Assembly (NCBI RefSeq): GCF_000003855.2
Contig: NW_003101676.1
Span: forward strand, 1,672,720-1,736,719
Source of the DNA: Blastomyces gilchristii SLH14081
Taxonomy: Eukaryota > Ascomycota > Eurotiomycetes > Onygenales > Ajellomycetaceae
DNA length: 64,000 bases
Reading direction: 5' to 3'
The notes below the pieces were generated by a model. It was not told the origin of the DNA. It searched no databases and saw only the letters and a program-made list of their open reading frames with translations. The translations under genes and the position numbers were made by a program. This document shows positions 22,864 through 34,045 of the stretch, in pieces. The stretch's first letter is position 1; each line of letters starts with the position of its first letter.

Positions 22864-24920
22864 GCAGAACCTTTATTCTTTGACAGATATTGTAAGTCTT
22901 AATATACTCTTTAACATCTGTCTGAAGCTTGTCTCAAATATATTTATATTTTAGAAGCTTCTCAGTCTTCTCTAACTCAAAGTGCTCTGTATGAGAATTA
23001 TTATAATGAATTCTCAATAACTTCTGACACACTGCTCTGCTATAAGAGATAAAAACTGAATCATTCAGCAGTAGAAGTTCACATTCTCCTAGTTATCAGT
23101 GACTTGATTTCTTAGTGATATTGCCCTGCTCAGAGTCTGTCTCTTTCAAGTTTAAACTGAATTCTTTCTTCTTCAACTTCTGAATTTGAGCTGCAGTAGA
23201 GATATCCTTCTTCTGTAATTTATTAATGAATTTCAAAAGTAGTCAGATTGAAAGATTGTAGACTGTTTCATTCTTTATCAATTCAATAATTGTAAGATAT
23301 AATATGAGAAGCTCATGATCTTCAGTGTCAGTTCTCTGTGAGAATCTGGGTTTTCTTTCACCTTCTATACTGAGTTGTGCAGCTGTCTTACTAGTGTTAT
23401 TTCTGAGCTTCAGAGAATCTCAACTCTCTGCAGCCAGCTTCTTCTGCAGTGATGACAGAGATTCTTTTATAGAATTCTTCTTCACATCAATGATATTATA
23501 ATCAGACTGTTTAGACAGTGTGTTAGCAGAGTTAAGCTGATCTGAACAGTATCAGATATAGAAATCATACTTCAAAAGCAGCTCTGCTTATCTGACTTGA
23601 CATTCTGTTAAGCTCTTTGTTATCAAGAAGTAATGCAGATTTGTATGATCAGTGAGAACTTATACTGAGTACTTACTATTCTGAAGATAATGTTACTAGA
23701 TCTTAAAGAATTTGACAATTACTAACATTTTCTAATCATGAGTATTATACCTTCTCTGTGTGAGTGATAACTTCTTGAAGAAGAAGGTCACTGATCTTTA
23801 TTCACAGTGTCTTATAGACTCTGTGAAAAAGTCTTCTCTCATAGATAATTTATTGTCTGTATTCTCAGAGATGATTATTCTCTGATTCTTTCAATATTGA
23901 AAGATCTCTGATATCAACTGTGAAAAGATTTCACAGATCTCATTCTCAGATACATCAGTCTCACACTGACTGAGTAAGTTAAGATTAAAGTGATTCAGTA
24001 TTATAACATCTATAAAAGCTTATTTCAATTCTGTAAACATCTGCACAGCATCTTAAATGAGAATAAACAGTCTCATTTTTCTGTCTTTCACACTTCTCTT
24101 TAACAGATCTGTAAGAGAGGCAGTAATTTATGAATATGTATAGATGAATCATCTGTAGAAATTTGTAAATTCTAGAAACATCTATATCTTATAATACATC
24201 TGCAGTGCTGATAAGTTCTCAATGACAGAGACTCAGCTTCTGTTCATTGAAATACTGTTCATCTCAATGATATAATCTAAGAAATCAATCTTCTACATGT
24301 AGAATGAGCATTTTTCAGTATTTACATAGAGTTGATACTGTCTCAAGCAACTCAATACTTCTTGAACATGAGTATCATGTTCTTTCTCTGATTTTGAGAA
24401 GATTAGAATGTCATTCAGATATACTATACAGAAGATGTTGACAAGACTCTGCAGTGTCTTATTTATATAGATCTGAAAGATGACTGAAGTATTACAAAGA
24501 TTAAAAGATAAAACAAGATATTCAAAATTACTGTACTTGATATAAAAAGCTGTTTTTCAAATGTTGTCTTCATTAACTCTGATTCTATGATAGATATTCT
24601 GTATATCAATCTTTGAGAACATCTTTGCTTCAGATAATCAATTGATCATCTTGTCAATTAATAATAATGAATAGTGATTCTTAACTATCATCTTATTAAG
24701 ACCTCTATAGTCTATGCATAGATGTAGTCTATCATTCTTCTTAGGCATAAAGAGTATAGATGTCTCTGTCAGACTCTTTGATAAGTGTATTCAGTTCTTT
24801 GATTGTACTTCTTCAAGATATTTGTGCAGAATATCTAATTCCTTTATAGACAAGTTGTAAAGAGGCCTGTACAGCACTATTGCACTGTCTTCAAGATAAA
24901 TCTTATATCATATCTTGATG
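22864..24920 (-). pseudogene. Reverse transcriptase/RNase H of element B, degraded
   Basis: Homologous in inverse to 27142-29130 of element A. The RT active-site box (normally YxDD) reads YLND here (around 24385-24425), consistent with one G-to-A change at the first Asp. No open frame survives. Confidence 0.75.
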
Positions 24921-26602
24921 TCAGGAAACTTTGCTGCTTCTCTTTCTGAAAAGACATTCTTATAATCTGTAAAGAGACATTATATTTATTCATCTTTAAT
25001 AACAGATACTGCTGCTAATCTTGCAGTGAGAATGATGGCTTTTTCACTTATTTTCAAGTCTCAGTTATCTGCTACACAGTATATTGACTCTATCTTTTTC
25101 TCAAGATTCTTCTGATAAAACTCTTCAGATTTCTCTATCACTGTCTCTTCATCAGTGAGGTGATACTGTCATATCTGAGTAACTCAGTCAATGAGAGAAT
25201 TGTTTTCTCTCAATCACAGAAGATTTAGAATGACATTCTTATCTATAATATTAACTATATGAAGAAGCAGACTGCTCTTCTTGAAGATTTCTTCTAAGTC
25301 TGTGATCACATATCTTGCTTAAATTATGCTAAAACAGTGATATTTTATTTCATCAGTAAATTTCATATAATCTGATAAGTCTATTTTCTTTCAACTCTTT
25401 ATCAAAGAAAAGAAATAGAATATGAAGTTAGTATTTACTCTGAAGTTAAGTAGGCATCTCACTGATATCTTCTTATTCAGAGTATGTATTGTAATCATAA
25501 TATAAACTCAGAGATATGAGAATTGTTAATTCTTCATTTCTTTATCTTTCACAGATACATTTGTCAGAAGAGAAGTCAACTTTAAGAAGATATCTTCTCA
25601 GTTTCTTCTCTTCTTCAGCTTCTTATAATCACTGATATAGTGATTATTAGCTTCACAGTTGAAATAGAAATCTTTATCAAATCTTTTTTAATATTTCTTC
25701 ACAGTGAGTGAAGAATCAGAATACTTGAAATTCTTCTTTACTTTCTCTGTACTGAAGCTATCACAGTGCTATTTAAATCTTATCATTGATTACTTAGAAG
25801 AGGTCTTATTAATCTTTTTCTCAGAGAATTGATTATTCAAATAGATCTGAGAAGCTAGATTGATAAGCTCAGTATAATTAATTAATGAACTCTGATACTG
25901 TGATATTATTATTCACATTTTATGAGTCAGCTTTGTAAGATAAAGCTGTATTTTTAATTGATTCAAATCATCAGTTAATTTCTCTCAATATTCTTCAAAT
26001 CTTGTATTGAAATCAGAAGAATTCTCATTATCTTATTAATATAATAAGTTGAACTGCTGCACTGCTATGAAGCTGCAGTTATGATAATCTTCAATTTGAT
26101 TCAGTAGAAAGTTCTTGAATTCTTCTCAAGTTATAACAGTATTAATACACTCAAGCTCTCTCTTCTTAATAGCTCAAGTAGTCACAGAGATGCCTTCAAG
26201 AAGGTTAACAGTGTATATTACTTATATCTTATGAGTATTATACTGACTCAGATTAAGACAGAATTAATGTTCAAGAGTATGAATAAAGCTGTGAAATTCA
26301 GATAATGTGTTTCTCTTATATCTCAGAGAATCTCTGACCTTAATCTCTCTATCTTCATAATAGACATAGGTGTGTAGAGGCTGTGACAGTGACAGAGTAA
26401 TTAAAGAACTCATATCAAAGTATACAGTGAGTTCAGAAATCTCAGATTTCTGTCAGAGTAGAGATGTATACACTCTAGAGAATAATGTAGTGTTTCTCTC
26501 AGAGAGTGAGATCAGATCAGTCTCAGTGTAAGTGTATAAGATTATATCAGTCTGTTAGAGCTTGACTGATTCAAACTTGTAATCAGATTGAGTGATTCAA
26601 AT
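24921..26602 (-). pseudogene. gag/protease region of element B, degraded
   Basis: Matches 17070-18800 of element A in inverse. The zinc-knuckle relic near 25650 has lost its last Cys. Leader sequence lies directly left of the 5' LTR at 26603. Confidence 0.65.
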
Positions 26603-27136
26603 TGTAATATAATAGAACTGAAGTAGTGACTAGTCAGTAGTGTTATATAGAGATAGTTGTTTAGAAAGCTGTATAAGTGAGCTTAACTATCTTGCTTGAA
26701 TAGTGAGCTTGTAGATTACAGAGTTATTGTGAGAATATCACAGATATGATACTTAGTATACTAAGAAGATTGTATGAGATATACAGTAACTCTTGTATAT
26801 ATTTCAGTCTGAGAAAAAATAAATTACTGACTTCTTTTATAAAGAGTCAGTATCTAGCTATTCTATATAGATAATGAGTGAATACTCTTCTCTCATTTCA
26901 TGAGTAAGAATAGCCAGAGTGATACCTCAGCAGCACCTCACTGTTAAGAAAGAGTAATCTGCTGATCTTGTATAGAAGTGAGATTCTTATATTCATCAAT
27001 CAGATCTTTCTATGATATATCTGAATAATGTTATAGAGTGGTTAGAAACCAGTTCAAACAGGATGGAATTATCCGCATGGAAGCGATGGGCCGTGTGGAA
27101 CCGCAGCGGGGCCTTGGCGCGGCCGGAAGCGTGATA
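26603..27136 (-). repeat. 5' LTR of element B
   Basis: 534 bp, matching the other three LTRs of the family. Its outer ~95 bp (27043-27136) are unusually GC-rich and keep intact CpG and GG/CC, while the other ~440 bp are strongly mutated. Confidence 0.85.
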
Positions 27137-27141
27137 ACAGG

Positions 27142-30100
27142 CCTCTTTACAACTTATCTGTAAAGAAATTGAATGTTCTGCACAAATATCTTGAAGAAGT
27201 GCAATCAAAGAACTGAATATATTAATTAAAGAGTTCAGCAGAGATGTCTATACTCTTTATACTCAAGAAGAATGATAGACTATGTCTATGTGTAGACTAC
27301 AGAGGTCTCAATAAGATAATAGTTAAGAATTACTATTCATTATCATTAATTAATGAGATGATTGATTGATTATCTAGAGCAAAGATGTTCTCAAAGATTG
27401 ATATACAGAATATCTATTATAGAATCAGAGTTAACAAAGATGATGTTTAAAAAACAGCTTTTCATACTAAGTACAGCAATTTTAAATATCTTGTTTTATC
27501 TTTTAATCTTTGTAATGCTTCAGCCATCTTTCAGGTCTATATAAATGAGATGCTGTGAGGTCTTGTCAACATCTTCTACATAGTATATCTGAACAACATT
27601 CTAATCTTCTTGAAATCAGAGAAAGAACATGATACTCATGTTTAAGAAGTGTTAAGTTACTTGAGACAGTATCAACTCTATGCAAACACTGAAAAATGCT
27701 CATTCTACATGCAGAAGATTGATTTCTTAGATTATATTATTGAGATGAATGACATTTCAATGAACAGAAGCTAGGTCTTTGTTATTGAGAACTGACTGAT
27801 GCTGTGAATATATCATAAGATATAGATATTTCTAGAATTTGCAAATTTCTACAGATAATTCATCTATGTATATTCACAGATTACTGTCTCTCTTACAGAT
27901 CTATTAAAGAGAAGTGTGAAAGACAGAAAAATGAAACTGTTTACTCTCACTCAAGATATTATGCAGATGTTTGCAGAATTAAAACAAGCTTTTACAGATA
28001 TTACAATACTGAATCACTTTAACTCTGACTTACTCAGTCAGTGTGAGACTGATATATCTGAGAATGAGATCTGTGAAATCTTTTCACAGTTGACACTGAA
28101 GATCTTTCAATGTTAAAAGAATCAGAGAATAATCACTTCTGAAGATACAGATAATAAATTATCTGTAAGAGAAGGCTTTTTCACAGAGTCTATAAGATAC
28201 TATGAATGAAGATCAGTGATCTTCTTCTTCAAGAAGTTATCACTCACACAGAGAAGATATGATACTCATGATCAGAAGATGTTAACAATTGTCAAATTCT
28301 TTAAGATCTAGTGATATTATCTTCAGAGTAGTAAGTACTCAGTGCAAGTTCTTACTGATTATGCAAATCTGTGTTACTTCTTGATAACAAAGAGCTTGAC
28401 AGAATGTTAAGCCAGATGAGTAAAACTGCTTTCAGAGTATAATTTCTATATCTGATATTATTCAGGTCAGCTTAATCTCACTGATGCACTGTCTAGACAG
28501 CCTGATTATAATATTATTAATATAGAGAAGAATTCTATAAAAGAATCTCTATCATCACTGTAGAAGAAGCTGGCTACAGAGGATTGAGATTCTCTGAAGC
28601 TTAGAAACAGTGCTGATAAGACAGCTATGTAACTCAGTATAGAAGATGAAAGAAAACCTGAGTCTCTGCAGAGAACTGACACTGAAGATCATGAGCTTCT
28701 CATGTCATATCTTATAATCATTGAATTGATAAAGAATAAAACAGTCTACAATCTTTCAACTTAACTACTTTTAAAATTCATTAATGAGTTACAGAAGAGA
28801 AATGTCTCTACTGCAGCTTAAATTCAGAAGTTAAAGAAGAAAGAATCTGATTTAAACTTGAAAGAGACAGACTCTGAGCAGAGCAGTGCTGTTAAGAAAC
28901 TAAGTCACTGATAACTAGAAGAATGTGAACTTCTACTGCTGAATAATTCAGTCTTTGTTTCTTATAGTAGAATAATGTGTTAGAAGTTATTAAGAATTTA
29001 TCATAATAATCTTCATATAGAGCACTTCAGATTAGAGAAGACTGAGAAGCTTCTAAAATATAAATATATTTAAGATAAGCTTCAGACAGATATCAAAGAG
29101 TATGTTAAGACTTGTAATATCTGTCAAAGAATAAAGATCTCATAATATAAGTAATACAGTGAGTTGATATCACTGCCTGTTTCAAAGAGCTTATAACAGA
29201 ATCTATCAATGAATTTCATAGTTAATCTGCTAAAGTTGACAAGAGTCAAAGAATATGACTTAATTTTGATTATTGTTAATTACTTCATGAAGATGATCAG
29301 ATATATCTCTACTTATAAAAAGATTAAAGCCTCTGAATTAGCTGACCTGTTTTTAGATATCATTATTTATGATCACAGTGCTCTGAAATTGTTGATAACA
29401 GATTGAGAATTTCTCTTTATCAGTAAATACTGATCAGCTTTTTACTATCATCTTATAATAAAATATCTTCTCAGTACTGTATTTTATCTGCAGACAGATG
29501 ATCAGACTGAATATTAGAATCAGACACTAGAACAGCATCTTTAAGTGTTCTATTCATATTATCAGAATGATTGACTCAAACATCTAACTACTGAATTCAT
29601 ATATAACAATGCAAAGAATGTAATTTTAAAGATATCTTCTTTTTATACTTATTATAAATATAATTCTTTGTTACTCAGTGACATCATGAATAATATTTCA
29701 AAGAAAGAAATAAACAGTCAGAATGTTAAACAGATACAGAGAACAGAGTATCTCTCAGTATCAAAAGTAAAAGTGAGATTGAAACTTTTGAATAAAATTC
29801 ATGAGAAGACAGTGAAAAGCATTCACTATGCTCAGAAGTAGTAGATAAAATACTATAATTGAAAACATCTTTTAATGAAGTTCTTGATAGAGGATTAAGT
29901 ACTACTTTCAGCAAAGAACATTAAGATAATAAGATTATATAAGAAGCTCAGTGAGTGATAGCTAGAACCTTTCTCAGTAATAAGAGTAATAAGTAAGCAG
30001 ATATATGAGTTGAAATTACTCTCAGAATTAAAATCAATTCATTCTGTTTTTCACATTTTCTATTTGAAGCTCTATAAGCAATATCTTGAGATGAAGCTGT

Positions 30101-30200
30101 CTTAACTGAATGATATTAAGATTGAGAGTGATACTGAATATCTTATGAAGAAAATATTGAATAAGTGAATATATTACAGCAAGCTTTAATATCTTATTAA
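27142..30200 (+). pseudogene. pol (RT, RNase H, integrase, chromodomain) of element A, degraded
   Basis: Continues element A after the nested copy. RT relics include DRLCLCVDYRGLNKI (about 27275), KIDIQNIYYRIRVNKDD and the active-site box reading YLNNILIF near 27583-27606, where both catalytic Asp are Asn. Integrase relics at 29209-29406 read MNFIVNLLKLTRVKEY, with the first catalytic Asp position also Asn. HSVFHIFYLELYKQY and IESDTEYLMKKILNK (30030-30170) mark the C-terminal and chromodomain part. Many stops. Confidence 0.82.
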
Positions 30201-30999
30201 ATGAGAAGATTATTTATTATTGAAGAATTTATGAAAATCACTGAAGCATTTGAAAAATGCTGAGAAAGAGATTATAAGCTATGAGATAGCTAGTAGAGAC
30301 TGCTCTGTTACATATCAGAGACATTGAGTAAGAAATACTACTTAAGACTTCTTATTTTTCTCAAAGAGTTTTTTAGAGATGATCTTACAGTGATGAGTTA
30401 GTGTTTTATAAGCACTGTAGCACTCTTCTTCTATTTTCTCTTAAAGAGTTTTTTAGAAGTTTAATGAGACTACATAAGTGTAAAATTCCTAAAGTGATTA
30501 AAGAAAAGGGATATTTGAAATCAATAAAAAGATTAATATTATCAACTTATGAACTGCTGCTATTCTAATGAGGCTGCAGCTCACTGAAAAAGTAAAAAGA
30601 GGAAATCTCAGAGTCTACTTATCAATAATCACATTCTCATTAAACTCATTCTTCACTGTTGAAGTCTTCAGTATCAGTATCTTTATCTGCTAAGAAGTTA
30701 GTACTGCAGCATCACAGAGAAGTATGCTGTAGAAGAGTATGAGAGATACTTGAAGTATTAACTTATCAATTTATAAAATATCTCAGTCATCTGTTTCAAT
30801 TGAAGTGAGATTCTCTTCAATCAGTGATTAATTTCTGTGATGCTTTCAACAGTGATGCTGACTGATCTCTTCTTGAGATCAGTTATTCTGAGGTGTTTTT
30901 TCATCTCAGAGATTCACACTTTCATCTTCTTTTACAGATGAGTAAGAGAGATCTTCTCAGTCTTGATAAAATCTATCAATACTTAAAGCTCTGAGACTC

Positions 31000-31623
31000 T
31001 TACTCTGTACTGCTTAAGCATCTGAGCTCTTTATCAGAGCTGATACAATATCTTCTTGTAGAGTAGATAATACTTACAGAGAGACAGAAGTCATTATTAC
31101 AGACACAATGAAAATAACAGAAGTGAGAGAAGAGATGAATGCATAAGATCTTCTTCTTCTTCAGCTGCTTAGTGCAGTGTAGACAAGTAGCAGTGCTGAT
31201 CAGAGACTGCATCAGAGCCTTCTTACAGAGAGAAGATGAAGAAATCACAGAACTCTGTAGACTTAACTTAGCAGCATTCTGAGCAGGGCTCAGATGTGCT
31301 GTGAAAGAGAAACTATGAATTAAGCTTCTTAAAGTCACTGTCTCTGAAATCAAGCTCTCTTCAGGTTTCTCTCTGAATGATCACACAGGGTTATATATCA
31401 CTATGTTAACTGAGAGAGAGAATAATGTTACAACAGTGATAAGAGAAGCAGAGAAAGAACTGAATATAGATGAACTGACTGACAGAAGAGATGACATCTT
31501 ACTGCAAGACACAGCAACTATCACTGCAGCTGTAAGAGAAGTAGAAGAAGAAGAAGAAGAAGAAGATGTAACAATGAGAGCAGTGCTTTCACAGTCTGTT
31601 AACACTGTTATCTCTGTCTTCAA
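31000..31623 (-). pseudogene. Opposite-strand Cys-rich ORF of gypsy family A/B (copy in A)
   Basis: In element A, with gag-pol on plus, this minus frame lies between the chromodomain and the 3' LTR and converges on pol. It has a run of eight Ser, a Ser/Thr-rich stretch, then LHCTKQLKKKKILCIH and FCYFHCVCNNDFCLSV. One TGA interrupts the frame between 31381 and 31353, at the same place as in element B. Conservation in two copies of opposite genomic orientation argues that this strand is the coding one. No function is known. Confidence 0.55.
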
Positions 31624-32141
31624 TCAAGCTTTCTTAACAGCTATGAAGACTGCAGCTGCATCATGAAGACATTTACTCACTAGAAAATATCAGAATAAGT
31701 TCTTTATTATTCTTCAAGAATAATACTCTCATGCACTCACTGTTACAATTGAAGAAAGAGAGAAGAAAAATGTTTTATAAGAGAAGAGATCTTTTCAAAA
31801 AATCCTGTCACTACTGTTAGCTTTGTCTCTAAAATATATCACTTTTGCAGAGAATTTCATATATAGAATGAAATATAATAAGAGATCTGTAAGTCACTTA
31901 TTAACTATGTTTTTCATATTTTAAATTAATATATAAGAAACTCACTTATCACACATTTGATTTGAATGAAGATGAAAAAAGAAAGATCTACACAGTCAGC
32001 AGAAAAACTCATCTATTTCTTTATATTATATGCAGTATATATGCTGTTAAATCAGTTAACAACTGTTGCTATATAACAAAGATAATTTCTAATTCAGTAA
32101 TCTTGAGAGTATCAAGACTATACTCTTAAAGAGAAGAGTAT

Positions 32142-32674
32142 TATCATACTCTCAGCTATGCTAAGACTCTGCTGCAGTTTCACACAGCTTATTGCTTTCA
32201 TATGAATAATTTCATTCTGTCTGAATCAGTTTTCAATCACTCTATGACATCATTCAAATATATCATAGAAAGATTCAATTGATGAATATAAGAACTTTGC
32301 TTCTATACAAGATCAGCAGATTACTCTTTCTTAACAGTGAGATGTCACTGAGATATCACTCTGACTATTCTCACTTATAAAATGAGAGAAGAGTATTCAC
32401 TCATTGTCTATATAGAATAGCTAGATACTGACTTCTCATTAAAGAAGTCAGCAATTCATTTTTCTTTTACTGAAATATATATAAGAGTTACTGCATGTCT
32501 TATACAATCTTCTTAGTATACTAAGTATTATATCTGTGATATTCTTGCAATGACTCTGTAGTCTACAAGCTTACTATTTAAGCAAGATAGTCAAGCTCAC
32601 TTATACAGCTTCTTAAACAACTATCTCTACATGACACCGCCGGCTAGTCACTGCTTCGGTTCCGTCATATTACA
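32142..32674 (+). repeat. 3' LTR of element A with polypurine tract
   Basis: 533 bp, preceded by the polypurine tract AAAGAGAAGAG at 32128-32138, which primes plus-strand synthesis and confirms orientation. It begins TATCATAC (TGTCACGC after transitions) and ends ATTACA, directly before the AGTTC target duplication. The final 35 bp keep CpG sites. Confidence 0.87.
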
Positions 32675-32686
32675 AGTTCTTGTATA

Positions 32687-33064
32687 TAGACTAATCACTG
32701 AGATTATGAATTTCACATTTAATCTTATTTAATCTGATTTCATACATTTCTTAACATGAATCTCACTGAGACTAGTCATTAAAAAAACATGTAAAGTAAC
32801 TATATATCAAATCTCAAAATGAAACTATAACTTAGAAAATATAAGAAAGTAATTTTATTTAATCTCATTTAATCTCATTCTTAACATAAAGTTACTATTT
32901 TTAGACATTTTAAGGTTTTTTTTAGACTATTTTTAATTTTTTAAAGAGTAACACTTTTTGATAATACTTAAATAAGATTTAAAGTCATTTAAAGCAATAA
33001 AAATAATTTAAATTGAGAAGTGAAAATTATGATCTTATTTGAAAAATGTGATAAGAGTAGATAG
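32687..33064 (+). mobile_element. Miniature hAT element (copy 2), 3'-truncated
   Basis: Starts TAGACTAATCACTGAG and follows the other copies for about 378 bp, then stops within the sequence GTAGAYAGT where an LTR-like sequence begins. It is the most heavily mutated copy. It interrupts the SINE remnant right of element A. Confidence 0.8.
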
Positions 33065-34045
33065 TGTGACAGGCTACGTCTGATCAATTATATAGACTAT
33101 TTTATTACACTTCACAGATTTCTACTGAGGCTCTGATTCTCAGTTGCTAATTCTCTGCTGAAGCTCTGATTCTCAGTCACTAATTCTCAGCTGAAAACTT
33201 ATGAAATTTCTATTCTTTCACCCCGAAGCTTCACTGCATACACATATAGATATTCATTTCAATCACTGATTTCTGTACTTTCTCTTTCTTTTTCTTTTCT
33301 AATGTTTTTCACTTTGTTATATAAGACCTATAAATATTATACTGATCTATTCAGTGTAGACCTCTTATACTTGAAAAATGTTCATTGTCTTCTCATTAGA
33401 AAAGATTATTTATTAAGAAGATATCTGAACATGTAACTAGACTAACCGCCGGGATCATGAATTTCATGTTTAATCTCATTTGATCTGGTCTCATACATTT
33501 CTTGATGTGAATTTCACTGAGACTAGTTATTAAAAAAACATGCAAAGTGACTATATATCAGATCTTAAAATGAAATCATGACTTGAAAAAAATGAGAAAG
33601 TGATCTCATTTGATCTTATTTAGTCTCATTCTTGGTATAAAGTTACTATTTTTAGACATTTTAAGGTTTTTTTAGACTATTTTTAATTTTTTAAAAAGTA
33701 ACACTTTTTGATAACACTCAAATGAGATTTAAAGTCATTTAAAGTAATAAAAATAATTTAAATTAAGAAGTGAAAATCATGATCTCATTTGAAAAATGTG
33801 ATAAGAGTAGACAGTAAGTCTCACTGAGAGAGTATGAAACTACTATCTAATGTTAAAACCATGTAATGAGATCAGTCAAATTAATAATAAGACTATTAAA
33901 AAATCTGATTCTGATCTCAGACACAGTCACACGGTCAGTCTACATGTAATAATATGTAAGAAATAGAAAAAACAATTAAACAGTTAAGTAAACACTGAGT
34001 TCTCAGATAGAAGCTTACTCATCAGTTACTCTGATCTTATAACAA
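33065..34045. repeat. LTR-like sequence split by miniature hAT copy 3
   Basis: After removal of copy 3 (33438-33942), about 475 bp remain, starting TGTGACAGGCTACG and ending near TTATAACA. A TATA-like TATAAGACCTATAAAT occurs at 33319-33335. The TG...CA ends and size suggest a solo LTR, but I could not find a convincing target duplication or second copy. Confidence 0.35.
33438..33942 (+). mobile_element. Miniature hAT element (copy 3), 505 bp
   Basis: Starts TAGACTAACCGCCGGG and ends CGGTCAGTCTA. The 8-bp duplication is CATGTAAC at 33430-33437 and CATGTAAT at 33943-33950, one transition apart. Non-coding. Confidence 0.88.

Larger units (their letters stand above)
18816..27136 (-). mobile_element. 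Gypsy LTR retrotransposon B, nested inside A
   Basis: Minus-strand element with 534-bp LTRs at 26603-27136 (5') and 18816-19349 (3'). The target duplication ACAGG occurs at 18811-18815 and 27137-27141. The empty site can be read from the element itself: the same pol stretch at 24850-24910 runs through GTACAGGCCTC with only one ACAGG. It belongs to the same family as A but in opposite orientation. A 506-bp miniature hAT element is inserted at 22350-22855. Heavily mutated, non-functional. Confidence 0.9.
16537..32674 (+). mobile_element. Gypsy (chromovirus-type) LTR retrotransposon A, with element B nested in it
   Basis: The element is bounded by two 533-bp LTRs (16537-17069 and 32142-32674) and by the 5-bp target duplication AGTTC (16532-16536 and 32675-32679). 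Order on the plus strand is LTR, gag, reverse transcriptase, integrase, chromodomain, an opposite-strand frame, polypurine tract, LTR. The interruption between gag/protease and the RT is element B (18816-27136). Without B the element is about 7.8 kb. Every frame carries many stops from transition mutations, so it is inactive. Confidence 0.9.

Noticed and set aside
31403..31666. Plus-strand Glu-rich ORF in element A
   Set aside because: It is the complement of the Ser-run of the opposite-strand ORF; conservation with element B favours the minus strand.
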